Positions 7,755-15,052 of a DNA stretch of 64,000 bases are shown here, one piece after another; the stretch's first letter is position 1, and each line of letters opens with the position of its first letter. The translations under genes were made by a program, and so were the position numbers. The stretch is from JAKPUX01 sp035353815 (GTDB taxonomy: Bacteria; Zhuqueibacterota; Zhuqueibacteria; Residuimicrobiales; Residuimicrobiaceae): contig DAOQAG010000006.1 of assembly GCA_035353815.1 (NCBI GenBank), forward strand, positions 58,634 through 122,633, written 5' to 3'. The notes below the pieces were generated by a model, which was not told where the DNA came from, searched no databases, and saw nothing but the letters and a program-made list of their open reading frames with translations.

Positions 7755-8543
7755 ATGAATAAACACCCGTTCTTTCTCTTTCCCATGTTTCTCATGGCCG
7801 CGGTCCCCATGCTGCTGGCCCAGCCGGCGGACCATCATCGGCTCATCTACCGTCATCTCCTGACTTCAACCGCACCGGCCGCCGGTGAGACTCTCCTCAA
7901 TATCGACGGCGCCTTCGATCCGGAACGGGGCTGGCATGCGACACAAACCACCAGCCAGCTACAGATTCTCCTGGACAAAGCACTGCCCCTTGAGGGCACC
8001 CTGGCCGTCAAGGTGACCAACTTTAATCCCGCCGAACAATGGGTCGATGATCTCAAGCTCCATATCATCAACCTCTATTCCCGGCTCTATCCCAATAACA
8101 AGGATATCTTTTCTACCGACGGCGCCTGGATTCAGGTGCGTACCGGCAGTGGCTATTCGGCCGGCAGCGGCATGGCCGGCTTCAAGGTTCTCGCCGCCTC
8201 CCGCGGCATCGGCAGCCGCAATGAATTCACTTGCCTCGAGGATTATATCTGGAAGCTGGGGCGCATCTATGAGTTCCGCATCTCCTGGACCCGATCCAAA
8301 GTCTATGTGGCCCTGGACAGCGCCTGGCTGCTGGAACTGAACTTTTCAGGGCAGATTGAGCCCTTCAAGTACATTCTGCTGGGAAAGGATAATCTCATTT
8401 ACGGGTATTGCGCGCAAGTGGATCCCTGGTACTTTGATCTGCGCGTCTATGAAAAGGGGGAAGAAGAGGTCGCTGTGGATATGACGCCGCCCGCAGCACC
8501 GGCTCAGATCAGAGCGCTGCCGCTCGCGGGCGTGCCGGAATAG
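7755..8543 (+). CDS. Secreted protein of unknown function
   Basis: 262 residues from ATG 7755, behind GAGGA. An open frame extends 5-prime through the repeat region, but codon character and the signal peptide (MNKHPFFLFPMFLMAAVPML, cleavage near AQP) fix this start. The mature protein is rich in aromatic residues and beta-prone segments (LQILLDKALPLEGTLAVKVT, YEFRISWTRSKVYVALDSAW), which suggests a concanavalin-like beta-sandwich such as those in extracellular carbohydrate-active proteins. I cannot name the family. The C-terminus is a proline- and alanine-rich tail. It ends 12 bp before the convergent HesB-like gene, and I see no T-tract terminator between them. Confidence 0.7.
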   Translation: MNKHPFFLFPMFLMAAVPMLLAQPADHHRLIYRHLLTSTAPAAGETLLNIDGAFDPERGWHATQTTSQLQILLDKALPLEGTLAVKVTNFNPAEQWVDDLKLHIINLYSRLYPNNKDIFSTDGAWIQVRTGSGYSAGSGMAGFKVLAASRGIGSRNEFTCLEDYIWKLGRIYEFRISWTRSKVYVALDSAWLLELNFSGQIEPFKYILLGKDNLIYGYCAQVDPWYFDLRVYEKGEEEVAVDMTPPAAPAQIRALPLAGVPE

Positions 8544-8554
8544 CGGGGCAGGAT

Positions 8555-8857
8555 TCAGCAGCGGCCACGGCCGCTGTCGAATCCGACGATGAAGCGTTCC
8601 TCGAACAAATAGTGGGCATAATCGATGAGAATGGATCCATACATCCGGACTACCTGGGAGATACGGTCATCCCAGATGATGGTGGCCTGAGCCACCTGCA
8701 GTTCATTCACTGCACCCTCTTTTCTTTTTTCAACCTCGACCAGGCTGAGTTTCGGGCCGCCTCAGCCAAAGCCGCCGATGACGAGCTGATAGAGGCGGGG
8801 GGAATGCGCCGTAAGTCGGACCATGGCCTCTTCCGCCCGTTCGGTGAACTTAACCAT
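8555..8857 (-). CDS. HesB/IscA-like selenoprotein (in-frame TGA read as selenocysteine)
   Basis: The minus-strand frame reads MVKFTERAEEAMVRLTAHSP, continues to VIGGFG, meets TGA at 8762-8764, and continues with GGPKLSLVEVEK to a TGA stop at 8555, ending in GRGRC. That gives 100 residues with position 32 recoded. The layout (short N-terminal helix, glycine-rich loop with Cys/Sec, central GPKLSL strand, C-terminal Cys) fits the IscA/HesB-like fold. HesB-like proteins are an established prokaryotic selenoprotein family with Sec at this loop. Coding character continues unbroken past the TGA, and a hairpin with a GGU apical motif follows it. The start is uncertain because GGAG abuts the ATG. The alternative, a decayed gene, is less likely given the intact downstream frame. 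Confidence 0.72.
8732..8751 (-). promoter_or_regulatory. Putative bacterial SECIS hairpin of the HesB-like gene
   Basis: Eleven bases after the UGA, AACUC pairs with GAGGUU (one bulged G) around the loop AGCCUGGUC. The loop GGU falls 21-23 nt after the UGA, close to its place in the E. coli fdhF element (19-21). The fold was done by eye. Confidence 0.5.
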
Positions 8858-8904
8858 CTCCAATCGCTTTCTCGATTCGTCAATACTTGCGGAACACCCC
8901 ATAA

Positions 8905-8933
8905 AGTTTACAAAAAAAATCGCTTTCAGGCAA
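8905..8933 (-). promoter_or_regulatory. Possible promoter of the HesB-like gene
   Basis: Minus strand TTGCCT (8928-8933), 17-bp spacer, TAAACT (8905-8910), about 50 bp ahead of the proposed start. Confidence 0.45.
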
Positions 8934-8994
8934 GCTCTATTCCTGCTTTCCTGATCCCAGTCGACAATTTGCAATGAAAAAACGGAAAAAAGAC

Positions 8995-9023
8995 TTGATA
9001 TAGTCCTCTGCATTCTTTAATAT
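8995..9023 (+). promoter_or_regulatory. Promoter of the formate dehydrogenase-hydrogenase operon
   Basis: TTGATA (8995-9000), 17-bp spacer, TAATAT (9018-9023), 61 bp upstream of the first operon gene and back to back with the HesB promoter. Confidence 0.6.
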
Positions 9024-9084
9024 GAAGTATTCCCACACCTCTGGTTTGATTCGACCTGGCGATTCTTTTTAGAGGAGCTGGCTG

Positions 9085-11094
9085 TTGAAAATTCAGACGA
9101 CGTGCCCCTTTTGCGGATGTGGTTGTGGAATGCTCCTGGAAGTGGATCAAGGCGTGGTTCTCGCCGCTGCGCCGCAAAAGTCCCATCCTGTCAGTCGTGG
9201 CACCCTCTGTATCAAAGGGTGGAACGGTCACCAAATCATTCATCACCCGCATCGCCTCACTCATCCCCTCATCAAGGTCCAGGATCACCTGGAACCAGTC
9301 TCCTGGAAGAAAGCCCTCGCGTTCGCCGCAGACAAGATCACCGCACTTCAGCAGGCCCATGGCCGCGCGAGTCTGGGCGTAATCGGCTCGGTCAAGACGA
9401 CCAACGAGGCCTCCTATCTACTGGGCAAGCTGGCGCGTGCTGTGCTGCAAACGCCTCATCTGGATGTCCCCGTCCGCTACGATCATGCGCCTTCACTGCG
9501 TGTGCTGAAGGAGCAGAGCGGCTATGCCAACGCCACGGCTTCCCTGGCGGAGATTGAGAAAGCGGGTGCCATTCTCGTGATCGGCGCCGACGCCAAGGCG
9601 CAAAGCGCCCGTGCTGGTTCCCTGCTGCTGCAGTCAGCCCGGCGCGGGGTAGCGGTCGTGCAGATCGATCCGCGCCAGCATGAACACAGCCGTTTTTATC
9701 GTCTCCAACTGCAGCCCCATCCCGGCACCGACCTCGCTCTTATCAATGCCCTGATCCGCGTCATTCTGGAGGAGGGATGGCAGGCGCCGGGTATCACCGG
9801 GATCTCCAGGCTGCGCGAGGACGGACTGGATCGCTTTTCGCCGGAATATGTCGAAAGTGTCTGCGGAATCCCGCACGAGCAGGTGAAGGAAGCAGCCGCG
9901 CTGCTTGGCCGCGCTTCCTCGCTGCTGATTCTCTTCGGCAGCGGCATCACCCAGCAGGCCAATGGCACGGCCAATGTTCGCGCCCTCTGGAATCTGGCCC
10001 TGCTCACCGGCAACATCGGCCGCGCGGGCGGCGGTTTGATACCCTTGCTGGGCAGTAACAACAGCCAGGGCGCCGTCGATACCGGCCTGATGACGGAGTG
10101 GGGGCCCGGGCAACGCGATTTGCACGAGGCCTCCGCGCGCCATCCGCTCGAGTCCGCCTGGGGCTGTACCCTGCCCGCGAAGCCGGGATTGACCCTTCAG
10201 GAGATGCTTCAGCACGCCGGCGGGCGCATCCGCGGCCTTTATGTCGTGGGTGAAAATCTGGCCTGGAGCGCACCCGACTGCGGGGTATCGGCGGCTGCCC
10301 TCGACAAACTCGATTTCCTCATGGTGCAGGATCTCTTCCTGACCGAAACCGCCGCCAAGGCCGACGTGGTCCTGCCGGCCGCCAGCTTTGCCGAACAGGA
10401 GGGAAGCTATACCAATCTGGAACGCCGCCTGCAGCGCGTTCGTCCGGCGATCGCACCGCTGGGGGAGTCCCGGAGCGATCTGGAGATCATCCCGATGCTG
10501 GCCTCGGCCCTCGGGGCGGCCTGGCCGCTCCGGTCCGCAGCAGAGGTTTTCCAGGAAATGCAGGAGGTTATCCCCTGCTATAAAAACCTCACCTGGCAGG
10601 ATCTGGACCAGCCGGGCGGCGTGATCTGGCCGGCCCATCACGAGGCGGAGAGCAACGGGCTCTATCGCCAACTGCTCGGCGACCGCCAGGGCGCTTTTAC
10701 CGAGGTAACCGCCGGCGCTCCATTCGCGGAAGAACCCGACGAGGCCTACCCCTTTGCCCTTTTCACCGGCCGGCCGCTCTTTCATCGCCGCAGCGGCACC
10801 CTCGTCACCCGCAGTTTTACCCTCGACAAGGAGGATGCCGTTGCAACCGTTGAGGTGAATAACGAAGATGCCAGGGCGCTGAAGCTGCGCAGCGGCTGGC
10901 AGGTTGTAGTCAAAACCCGCCGCGGCCAGGTGCGCCGGACCGTGGTGATCAGTCGCGCGGTGCCGCCCCGCACCCTCTTCCTCCCGATCCATCACCGGGA
11001 TGGCTTGACTCAATCCCTGATGCCGTCCACTCTGGAACCGGAATCCGGTATTCCACAGATGAAACTGTGCGCCGCCAAATTGGAGATGGTTTGA
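9085..11094 (+). CDS. fdhA: Molybdopterin oxidoreductase, formate dehydrogenase alpha-like, with Asp at the Cys/Sec position
   Basis: 669 residues from TTG 9085 behind AGAGGAG. It starts with a 4Fe-4S motif (CPFCGCGCGMLL, then CIKGWNGH) as in FdhF-type enzymes, followed by molybdopterin domains (TVDV-like segments, LLGSNNSQGAVDTGLM, MVQDLFLTETAAKADVVLPA) and a C-terminal dinucleotide-binding domain (FTGRPLFHRRSGTLVTRS). Formate dehydrogenases ligate Mo/W with Cys or Sec in a C/U-H-x-P/S motif near residue 140. Here the motif reads RYDHAPSL, so Asp133 takes that place, as Asp does in NarG. The enzyme begins a hydrogenase-4-type operon, so formate is the natural first guess, but the ligand change leaves the substrate open. 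Confidence 0.82.
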   Translation: MKIQTTCPFCGCGCGMLLEVDQGVVLAAAPQKSHPVSRGTLCIKGWNGHQIIHHPHRLTHPLIKVQDHLEPVSWKKALAFAADKITALQQAHGRASLGVIGSVKTTNEASYLLGKLARAVLQTPHLDVPVRYDHAPSLRVLKEQSGYANATASLAEIEKAGAILVIGADAKAQSARAGSLLLQSARRGVAVVQIDPRQHEHSRFYRLQLQPHPGTDLALINALIRVILEEGWQAPGITGISRLREDGLDRFSPEYVESVCGIPHEQVKEAAALLGRASSLLILFGSGITQQANGTANVRALWNLALLTGNIGRAGGGLIPLLGSNNSQGAVDTGLMTEWGPGQRDLHEASARHPLESAWGCTLPAKPGLTLQEMLQHAGGRIRGLYVVGENLAWSAPDCGVSAAALDKLDFLMVQDLFLTETAAKADVVLPAASFAEQEGSYTNLERRLQRVRPAIAPLGESRSDLEIIPMLASALGAAWPLRSAAEVFQEMQEVIPCYKNLTWQDLDQPGGVIWPAHHEAESNGLYRQLLGDRQGAFTEVTAGAPFAEEPDEAYPFALFTGRPLFHRRSGTLVTRSFTLDKEDAVATVEVNNEDARALKLRSGWQVVVKTRRGQVRRTVVISRAVPPRTLFLPIHHRDGLTQSLMPSTLEPESGIPQMKLCAAKLEMV

Positions 11095-12146
11095 TGCAGG
11101 TTGGAACCCCGGTAGTTGTGAGCAAGCAGCTCTTTCTTGATCATTTGTCCCGGTGCATGAAAAAAACGCAGGTCATTGGCCCCACTAAACTCGCCGATGG
11201 CAGCGTAACTTTTATGCCGTTGCGCTCTCCGCGCCGCCTGACCTTCGATTACGTCAACGACCTCGATCCCCTCAAGCGTTTTTTTACTCCCCCGCGCGAG
11301 GATCTCTTTGCGTGGGATCTCACGGATAAAAAACCGCGCCTGACCGCACCGCTGCCGGACAAGCCGCGCATTCTTTTCGGCATCCGCTCCTGTGATGTCC
11401 AGGGGCTCGCCCACATGGACGGCTTTTTCCGCGGCTCCTTTTATGACAGCCTCTACTGGGCGCGGCGGAATAATACCCTGATCATCAGCCTGGCCTGCAA
11501 CCGGCCCAATGAAAGCTGCTTCTGCCTTTGCTGCAACGGCGGCCCGTGGCTGGAGAATGGTTTTGATCTCCAGCTGACCGATCTAGGCGAGGAGTTCCTC
11601 GCCGACATCGGTTCGCCGGCCGGCCAAGCTTTCCTGCAGGAATCGGGCCTGGAGGCCGCCAGGGCGCGCACACGCCATGAGCACCGCCGCCACGAATTGA
11701 TGGAGGCCTGCGATGCGCAGATGCAGCCCACCGCTTACCTCGCCAAGGCCTGCATCCAGATCACCAACGACCGCGTGCGGGAGGAGTTGTGGGAAGAGAT
11801 GGGGGCCGAATGTTTCAGCTGCGGCGGCTGTACCCACGTTTGTCCCTGCTGCACCTGCTTTGATGTGGTCGACTGCCCGCAGAACACCGGCCAGGGCTTG
11901 CGCTTCCGCTGTTGGGATTCGTGTCAGTATGCCGGATTCACCCGCGAGGCCTCGGGACACAATCCCCGCGCCCGAGCCAAGGAACGGGTCAAACGCCGCT
12001 TTTATCACAAACTCAGTTACCCCTATATCCAGCAGGATGGTCACCCCGGTTGTGTCGGCTGCGGCCGCTGCATCACCGTCTGCGAGGCCAACGGCCTTCT
12101 CGATATCACCGCGGTGGTCAAGCGCCTGCGCCGGGATGGACAGTGA
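11094..12146 (+). CDS. 4Fe-4S electron-transfer subunit, sulfhydrogenase beta / AsrA-like
   Basis: 350 residues; its ATG overlaps the stop of the preceding gene (TGATG). The N-terminal part contains FGIRSCDVQGLAHMD, typical of the HydB/AsrA family. Two iron-sulfur clusters follow: CFSCGGCTHVCPCCTCFDVVDC-type cysteines from residue 241 and CVGCGRCITVC near 322. In archaeal sulfhydrogenases and anaerobic sulfite reductases this subunit relays electrons between the flavin (gamma) subunit and the catalytic subunit. Here it would link the molybdopterin subunit and the following flavoprotein to the hydrogenase. Confidence 0.85.
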   Translation: MQVGTPVVVSKQLFLDHLSRCMKKTQVIGPTKLADGSVTFMPLRSPRRLTFDYVNDLDPLKRFFTPPREDLFAWDLTDKKPRLTAPLPDKPRILFGIRSCDVQGLAHMDGFFRGSFYDSLYWARRNNTLIISLACNRPNESCFCLCCNGGPWLENGFDLQLTDLGEEFLADIGSPAGQAFLQESGLEAARARTRHEHRRHELMEACDAQMQPTAYLAKACIQITNDRVREELWEEMGAECFSCGGCTHVCPCCTCFDVVDCPQNTGQGLRFRCWDSCQYAGFTREASGHNPRARAKERVKRRFYHKLSYPYIQQDGHPGCVGCGRCITVCEANGLLDITAVVKRLRRDGQ

Positions 12147-12150
12147 GCCT

Positions 12151-12975
12151 ATGGAAAACATCTATCTGCCGGACCTCGCCGTCGTCGACCGCATCGTCGA
12201 TGAAACCCATGATATCAAGACCTTCACCCTCTCCTTCGCCTCGCGCGCCGTTCAGAAGAATTTCCGTTTCAAGCCCGGCCAATTCGTCGAGGCCTCGATT
12301 TTTGGCGCCGGGGAAGCCCCGTTCGGATTCGCCTCGAATCCCAACCACCCGCAGCAGTTCGATATCACCGTGCGCGCCATCGGCGCGGTGACCCAAGCCA
12401 TGCATGCCCTCAAACCGGGCGGCTACATGGGCATCCGCGGCCCGCTCGGGAATTGTTTCCCGCTGGACGAGGTGAAGGGCCAGGACATCCTGTTCATCGC
12501 TGGCGGCATCGGTCTGCCCCCGCTCAAGTCGCTGATCGATCCCATGCTCGACTGCCGCGGCGATTTTGGCCGCTTCATCATCCTCTATGGGGCGCGCACA
12601 CCCGGCGATCGCGTCTACAAACCCCTGCTGCAGGAGTGGAGCACCCGGGCGGACATCACCTTTCTCCAGACGGTCGATACCCCGGATCCGGAGTGGAGCG
12701 GACCGGTCGGTGTGGTGACCACCCTGTTTGAAAAAATCGATCTGGACGTGGCGCGCACCGTCGCCTTCACCTGCGGTCCACCGGTGATGATCCGCTTTGT
12801 CATTCAGGACCTCCTCGCCCGCGGCTTCGCCGAGGATCGTATCATCTCGACCCTCGAACGCTATATGAAATGCGGCGTAGGTAAGTGCGGCCACTGCGCC
12901 ATCGGCCATAAATACATCTGTGTCGACGGCCCGGTTTTCTCCTGGCGGCAAATCAAACGCCTCCCCGAACGATGA
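12151..12975 (+). CDS. FAD/NAD(P)-binding electron-transfer subunit, sulfhydrogenase gamma / AsrB-like
   Basis: 274 residues. It has a ferredoxin-reductase-type FAD domain (FKPGQFVEASIFG, then GIRGPLGNCFPLD), a nucleotide-binding domain (DILFIAGGIGLPPLKSLID; CGPPVMIRFV), and a C-terminal cluster-binding loop, CGVGKCGHC near residue 241, as in HydG/AsrB and dihydroorotate dehydrogenase electron-transfer subunits. ATG 12151 is preferred over an in-frame ATG at 12136, which has no ribosome site. It gives the complex a likely NAD(P)H or NAD(P)+ port, not present in classical E. coli formate hydrogenlyase. The maturation protease gene overlaps its end. Confidence 0.88.
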   Translation: MENIYLPDLAVVDRIVDETHDIKTFTLSFASRAVQKNFRFKPGQFVEASIFGAGEAPFGFASNPNHPQQFDITVRAIGAVTQAMHALKPGGYMGIRGPLGNCFPLDEVKGQDILFIAGGIGLPPLKSLIDPMLDCRGDFGRFIILYGARTPGDRVYKPLLQEWSTRADITFLQTVDTPDPEWSGPVGVVTTLFEKIDLDVARTVAFTCGPPVMIRFVIQDLLARGFAEDRIISTLERYMKCGVGKCGHCAIGHKYICVDGPVFSWRQIKRLPER

Positions 12976-13559
12976 AGCCGATCTCCAAATCCGGACGCCC
13001 CCTGCTGGCTTTGCGCCAGACCATTACCAGCGCCATGGCGGACCGCACCGTCGTCCTCGGTATTGGCAATCCCCTCTGCGGGGATGATGACCTGGGTTGT
13101 GAAACCGCCCGGCTGCTGCAAGCCCACGGCGTTCTGCATGCCCTGGTTTGCGAAGAGATGCCGGAAAACTTTACCGCCGAAGTCAAGGCTTGCAATCCCG
13201 ACAGCATCCTCCTCGTCGATGCGGTCGATTTTTTCGCCGGCCCGGGCGATGTGATTTATCTTCGCCGCGAGGAACTTCACTCGGAGCGCTTCAATACCCA
13301 CAAACCCGCCCTCGGCTTGCTGATGCGCTACCTCGAGTCGGAAACAGGGGCGGAAGTAGCCTTGATCGGCATTCAACCGAAAAACCGGGCACTGCACGCC
13401 CCGCTCAGTCCGGAAGTGCGCGAAAGCGTCACTCTTTTGGCCGCTTTCCTCTCGGATCTCGCGCAGCCGGCCGGTCGGATCGAGGATCTCTACACAGTCC
13501 GGGACAGGACCCCTCAACAGAACGCTCCGGGATCCCATTCAGAGAAGGGAATAGCATGA
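12972..13559 (+). CDS. hycI: [NiFe] hydrogenase maturation endopeptidase, HycI family
   Basis: 195 residues; the start overlaps the previous stop (ATGA). It carries the family motif VVLGIGNPLCGDDDLGCETA (residues 27-46) with the acidic nickel-sensing residues, and the DAVDFF segment typical of HycI/HybD proteases. It would clip the C-terminus of the hydrogenase large subunit after the L2 motif (DPCFSCTER), which in this operon still carries a C-terminal extension of about 35 residues. Its presence inside the operon supports a functional, Ni-containing large subunit despite the in-frame TGA there. The C-terminal tail (about 30 residues) is low-complexity. Confidence 0.88.
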   Translation: MKPISKSGRPLLALRQTITSAMADRTVVLGIGNPLCGDDDLGCETARLLQAHGVLHALVCEEMPENFTAEVKACNPDSILLVDAVDFFAGPGDVIYLRREELHSERFNTHKPALGLLMRYLESETGAEVALIGIQPKNRALHAPLSPEVRESVTLLAAFLSDLAQPAGRIEDLYTVRDRTPQQNAPGSHSEKGIA

Positions 13560-15013
13560 TGTTCAGCGTGATCCTCCTGTTTCTGCTGCCGGCTCTCGGC
13601 GCCATTCTCTGTCTCCTCCTGCCCAGGAAATATGCCGACCGCAGCGCCCTGGTCGCCGTCAGCGGCATGCTCCTCAGTCTGATCTGGCTGCTGTGGACCA
13701 AACCCGCGGGAGTCTGGCAAAGTGTGCCCCTCCACTGGCGCTGGCTGGAACCCTGGCTGAGCGGTGGCCTTTTCGGTGTGCTCCTCGATCCCCTTGCCCT
13801 CCTGCTCCTGCTCGTCGTCGTCGTGCTTGGCTTCCTGGTGATTCTCTACGGCACCGCCTATATCAGTCCGGGCAACCGCGAGCACCCCGGGGTGGAGGGC
13901 AAGGCGCGCCACCATGCCTGGCTGCTGCTTTTCATCACCGCTATGATCGGGGTGGCCCTCTCCCCGAATCTGCTCCAGCTCTATTTTTTCTGGGAGATGA
14001 CCACCCTCTGCTCCTGGGCCCTGATTTCGCACTATCGCAATCCTGATTCCCTGCGTGCCGGTTTTAAGGCGCTGCTGCTCACCTTCACCGGGGGACTCTT
14101 TTTCGCGCTCGGATTGATCCTGCTCTATGTCCATACCGGCAGTTTTGAATTCGATGCCCTTTCCGACCTCGCGCCCAACCTGCGTTTCTGGGTATTTCTT
14201 TCTTTTGCGGTGGCTGCCTGGGCCAAATCGGCGCAATTCCCCTTCTTCACCTGGCTGCCCGACGCGATGGCCGCGCCGACAACCGTGAGCATGTACCTGC
14301 ATGCCGCCGCCATGGTCAAGGCGGGTGTCTTTTTACTCGTCCGCCTCGCCCTGGCCAATCCGCTTCTGCCGTGGCTGGCCGGCCTGATCGTCGCCATCAT
14401 GGCCGTGATTACCATGCTGCTGGCGCTCTGGCTCTTCTTCTTCCAGGACGATCTGAAAAAGTTGCTCGCCTATTCGACGATCGCGCATCTCTCCTATATT
14501 CTCCTCGGTGTCGGGTTGGCCATTATGGGGAGCCGTCTGGGTGGCTATGCCGGGGCCATGCACATCATGAACCATAGTGTCGGCAAGGGGCTGCTCTTCC
14601 TCTGCGTCGGCGTGCTCAGCTACACGACCGGAACGCGCCGGATCTCGGAGCTGAGCGGCATCGCCCGGCGGCGGCCGCTGGTGGCCGTTGCCTTTGTGGT
14701 GGGCATGCTGGCGATTCTCGGCATTCCGCCCTTCTCCGGATTCTGGAGCAAATTCTATCTGCTCGTAGCCGCCATCAAGCTGGAGGGCCTCGCGGGCTGG
14801 CTGCTGCTGGCGCCCTTCCTGCTTGAGATCATCGTCGCCTTCGCCTGGTTTCTCCATGTCGGGCACAAGGTCTTTTTCGGTCCCGTTTCGGAACGCGCTG
14901 ATGCGGCGGGTGTGGTGCCGTGGCCGATGGCCGCCGGCCTGGTGGTGCTGATGCTCCTTACCCTGCTCGCCCCCTGGGTGGCGATGCAGCTGATGGGGGC
15001 CATGGGGCTTTAA
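13556..15013 (+). CDS. hyfD: Hydrogenase-4 membrane subunit HyfD-like (NuoL/M/N antiporter family)
   Basis: 485 residues with about 14 predicted membrane helices. ATG 13556 overlaps the previous stop, and GAGAAGGGA precedes it. The antiporter-like core shows the conserved Glu helix (LYFFWEMTTLCSWALISHY), the TM7-8 lysine region (KSAQFPFFTWLPDAMAAPT) and the discontinuous-helix motif HAAAMVKAGVFLLVRL. Length and order match E. coli HyfD (479 residues). It is one of three antiporter-like subunits here (with HyfB and HyfF), which predicts ion pumping coupled to hydrogen metabolism. Confidence 0.85.
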   Translation: MMFSVILLFLLPALGAILCLLLPRKYADRSALVAVSGMLLSLIWLLWTKPAGVWQSVPLHWRWLEPWLSGGLFGVLLDPLALLLLLVVVVLGFLVILYGTAYISPGNREHPGVEGKARHHAWLLLFITAMIGVALSPNLLQLYFFWEMTTLCSWALISHYRNPDSLRAGFKALLLTFTGGLFFALGLILLYVHTGSFEFDALSDLAPNLRFWVFLSFAVAAWAKSAQFPFFTWLPDAMAAPTTVSMYLHAAAMVKAGVFLLVRLALANPLLPWLAGLIVAIMAVITMLLALWLFFFQDDLKKLLAYSTIAHLSYILLGVGLAIMGSRLGGYAGAMHIMNHSVGKGLLFLCVGVLSYTTGTRRISELSGIARRRPLVAVAFVVGMLAILGIPPFSGFWSKFYLLVAAIKLEGLAGWLLLAPFLLEIIVAFAWFLHVGHKVFFGPVSERADAAGVVPWPMAAGLVVLMLLTLLAPWVAMQLMGAMGL

Positions 15014-15052
15014 TATGAGGCTGTCCCGTACTTATTAGCGAGGAGCCTGATC

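Noticed and set aside
8559..8576. A terminator hairpin (CAGCGGCC/GGCCGCTG) between the convergent genes
   Set aside because: No T-tract follows on either strand, and it lies within the end of the HesB-like coding sequence.
9085..11094. A third selenoprotein, formate dehydrogenase with Sec
   Set aside because: The codon at the Mo-ligand position is GAT (Asp); there is no in-frame TGA.
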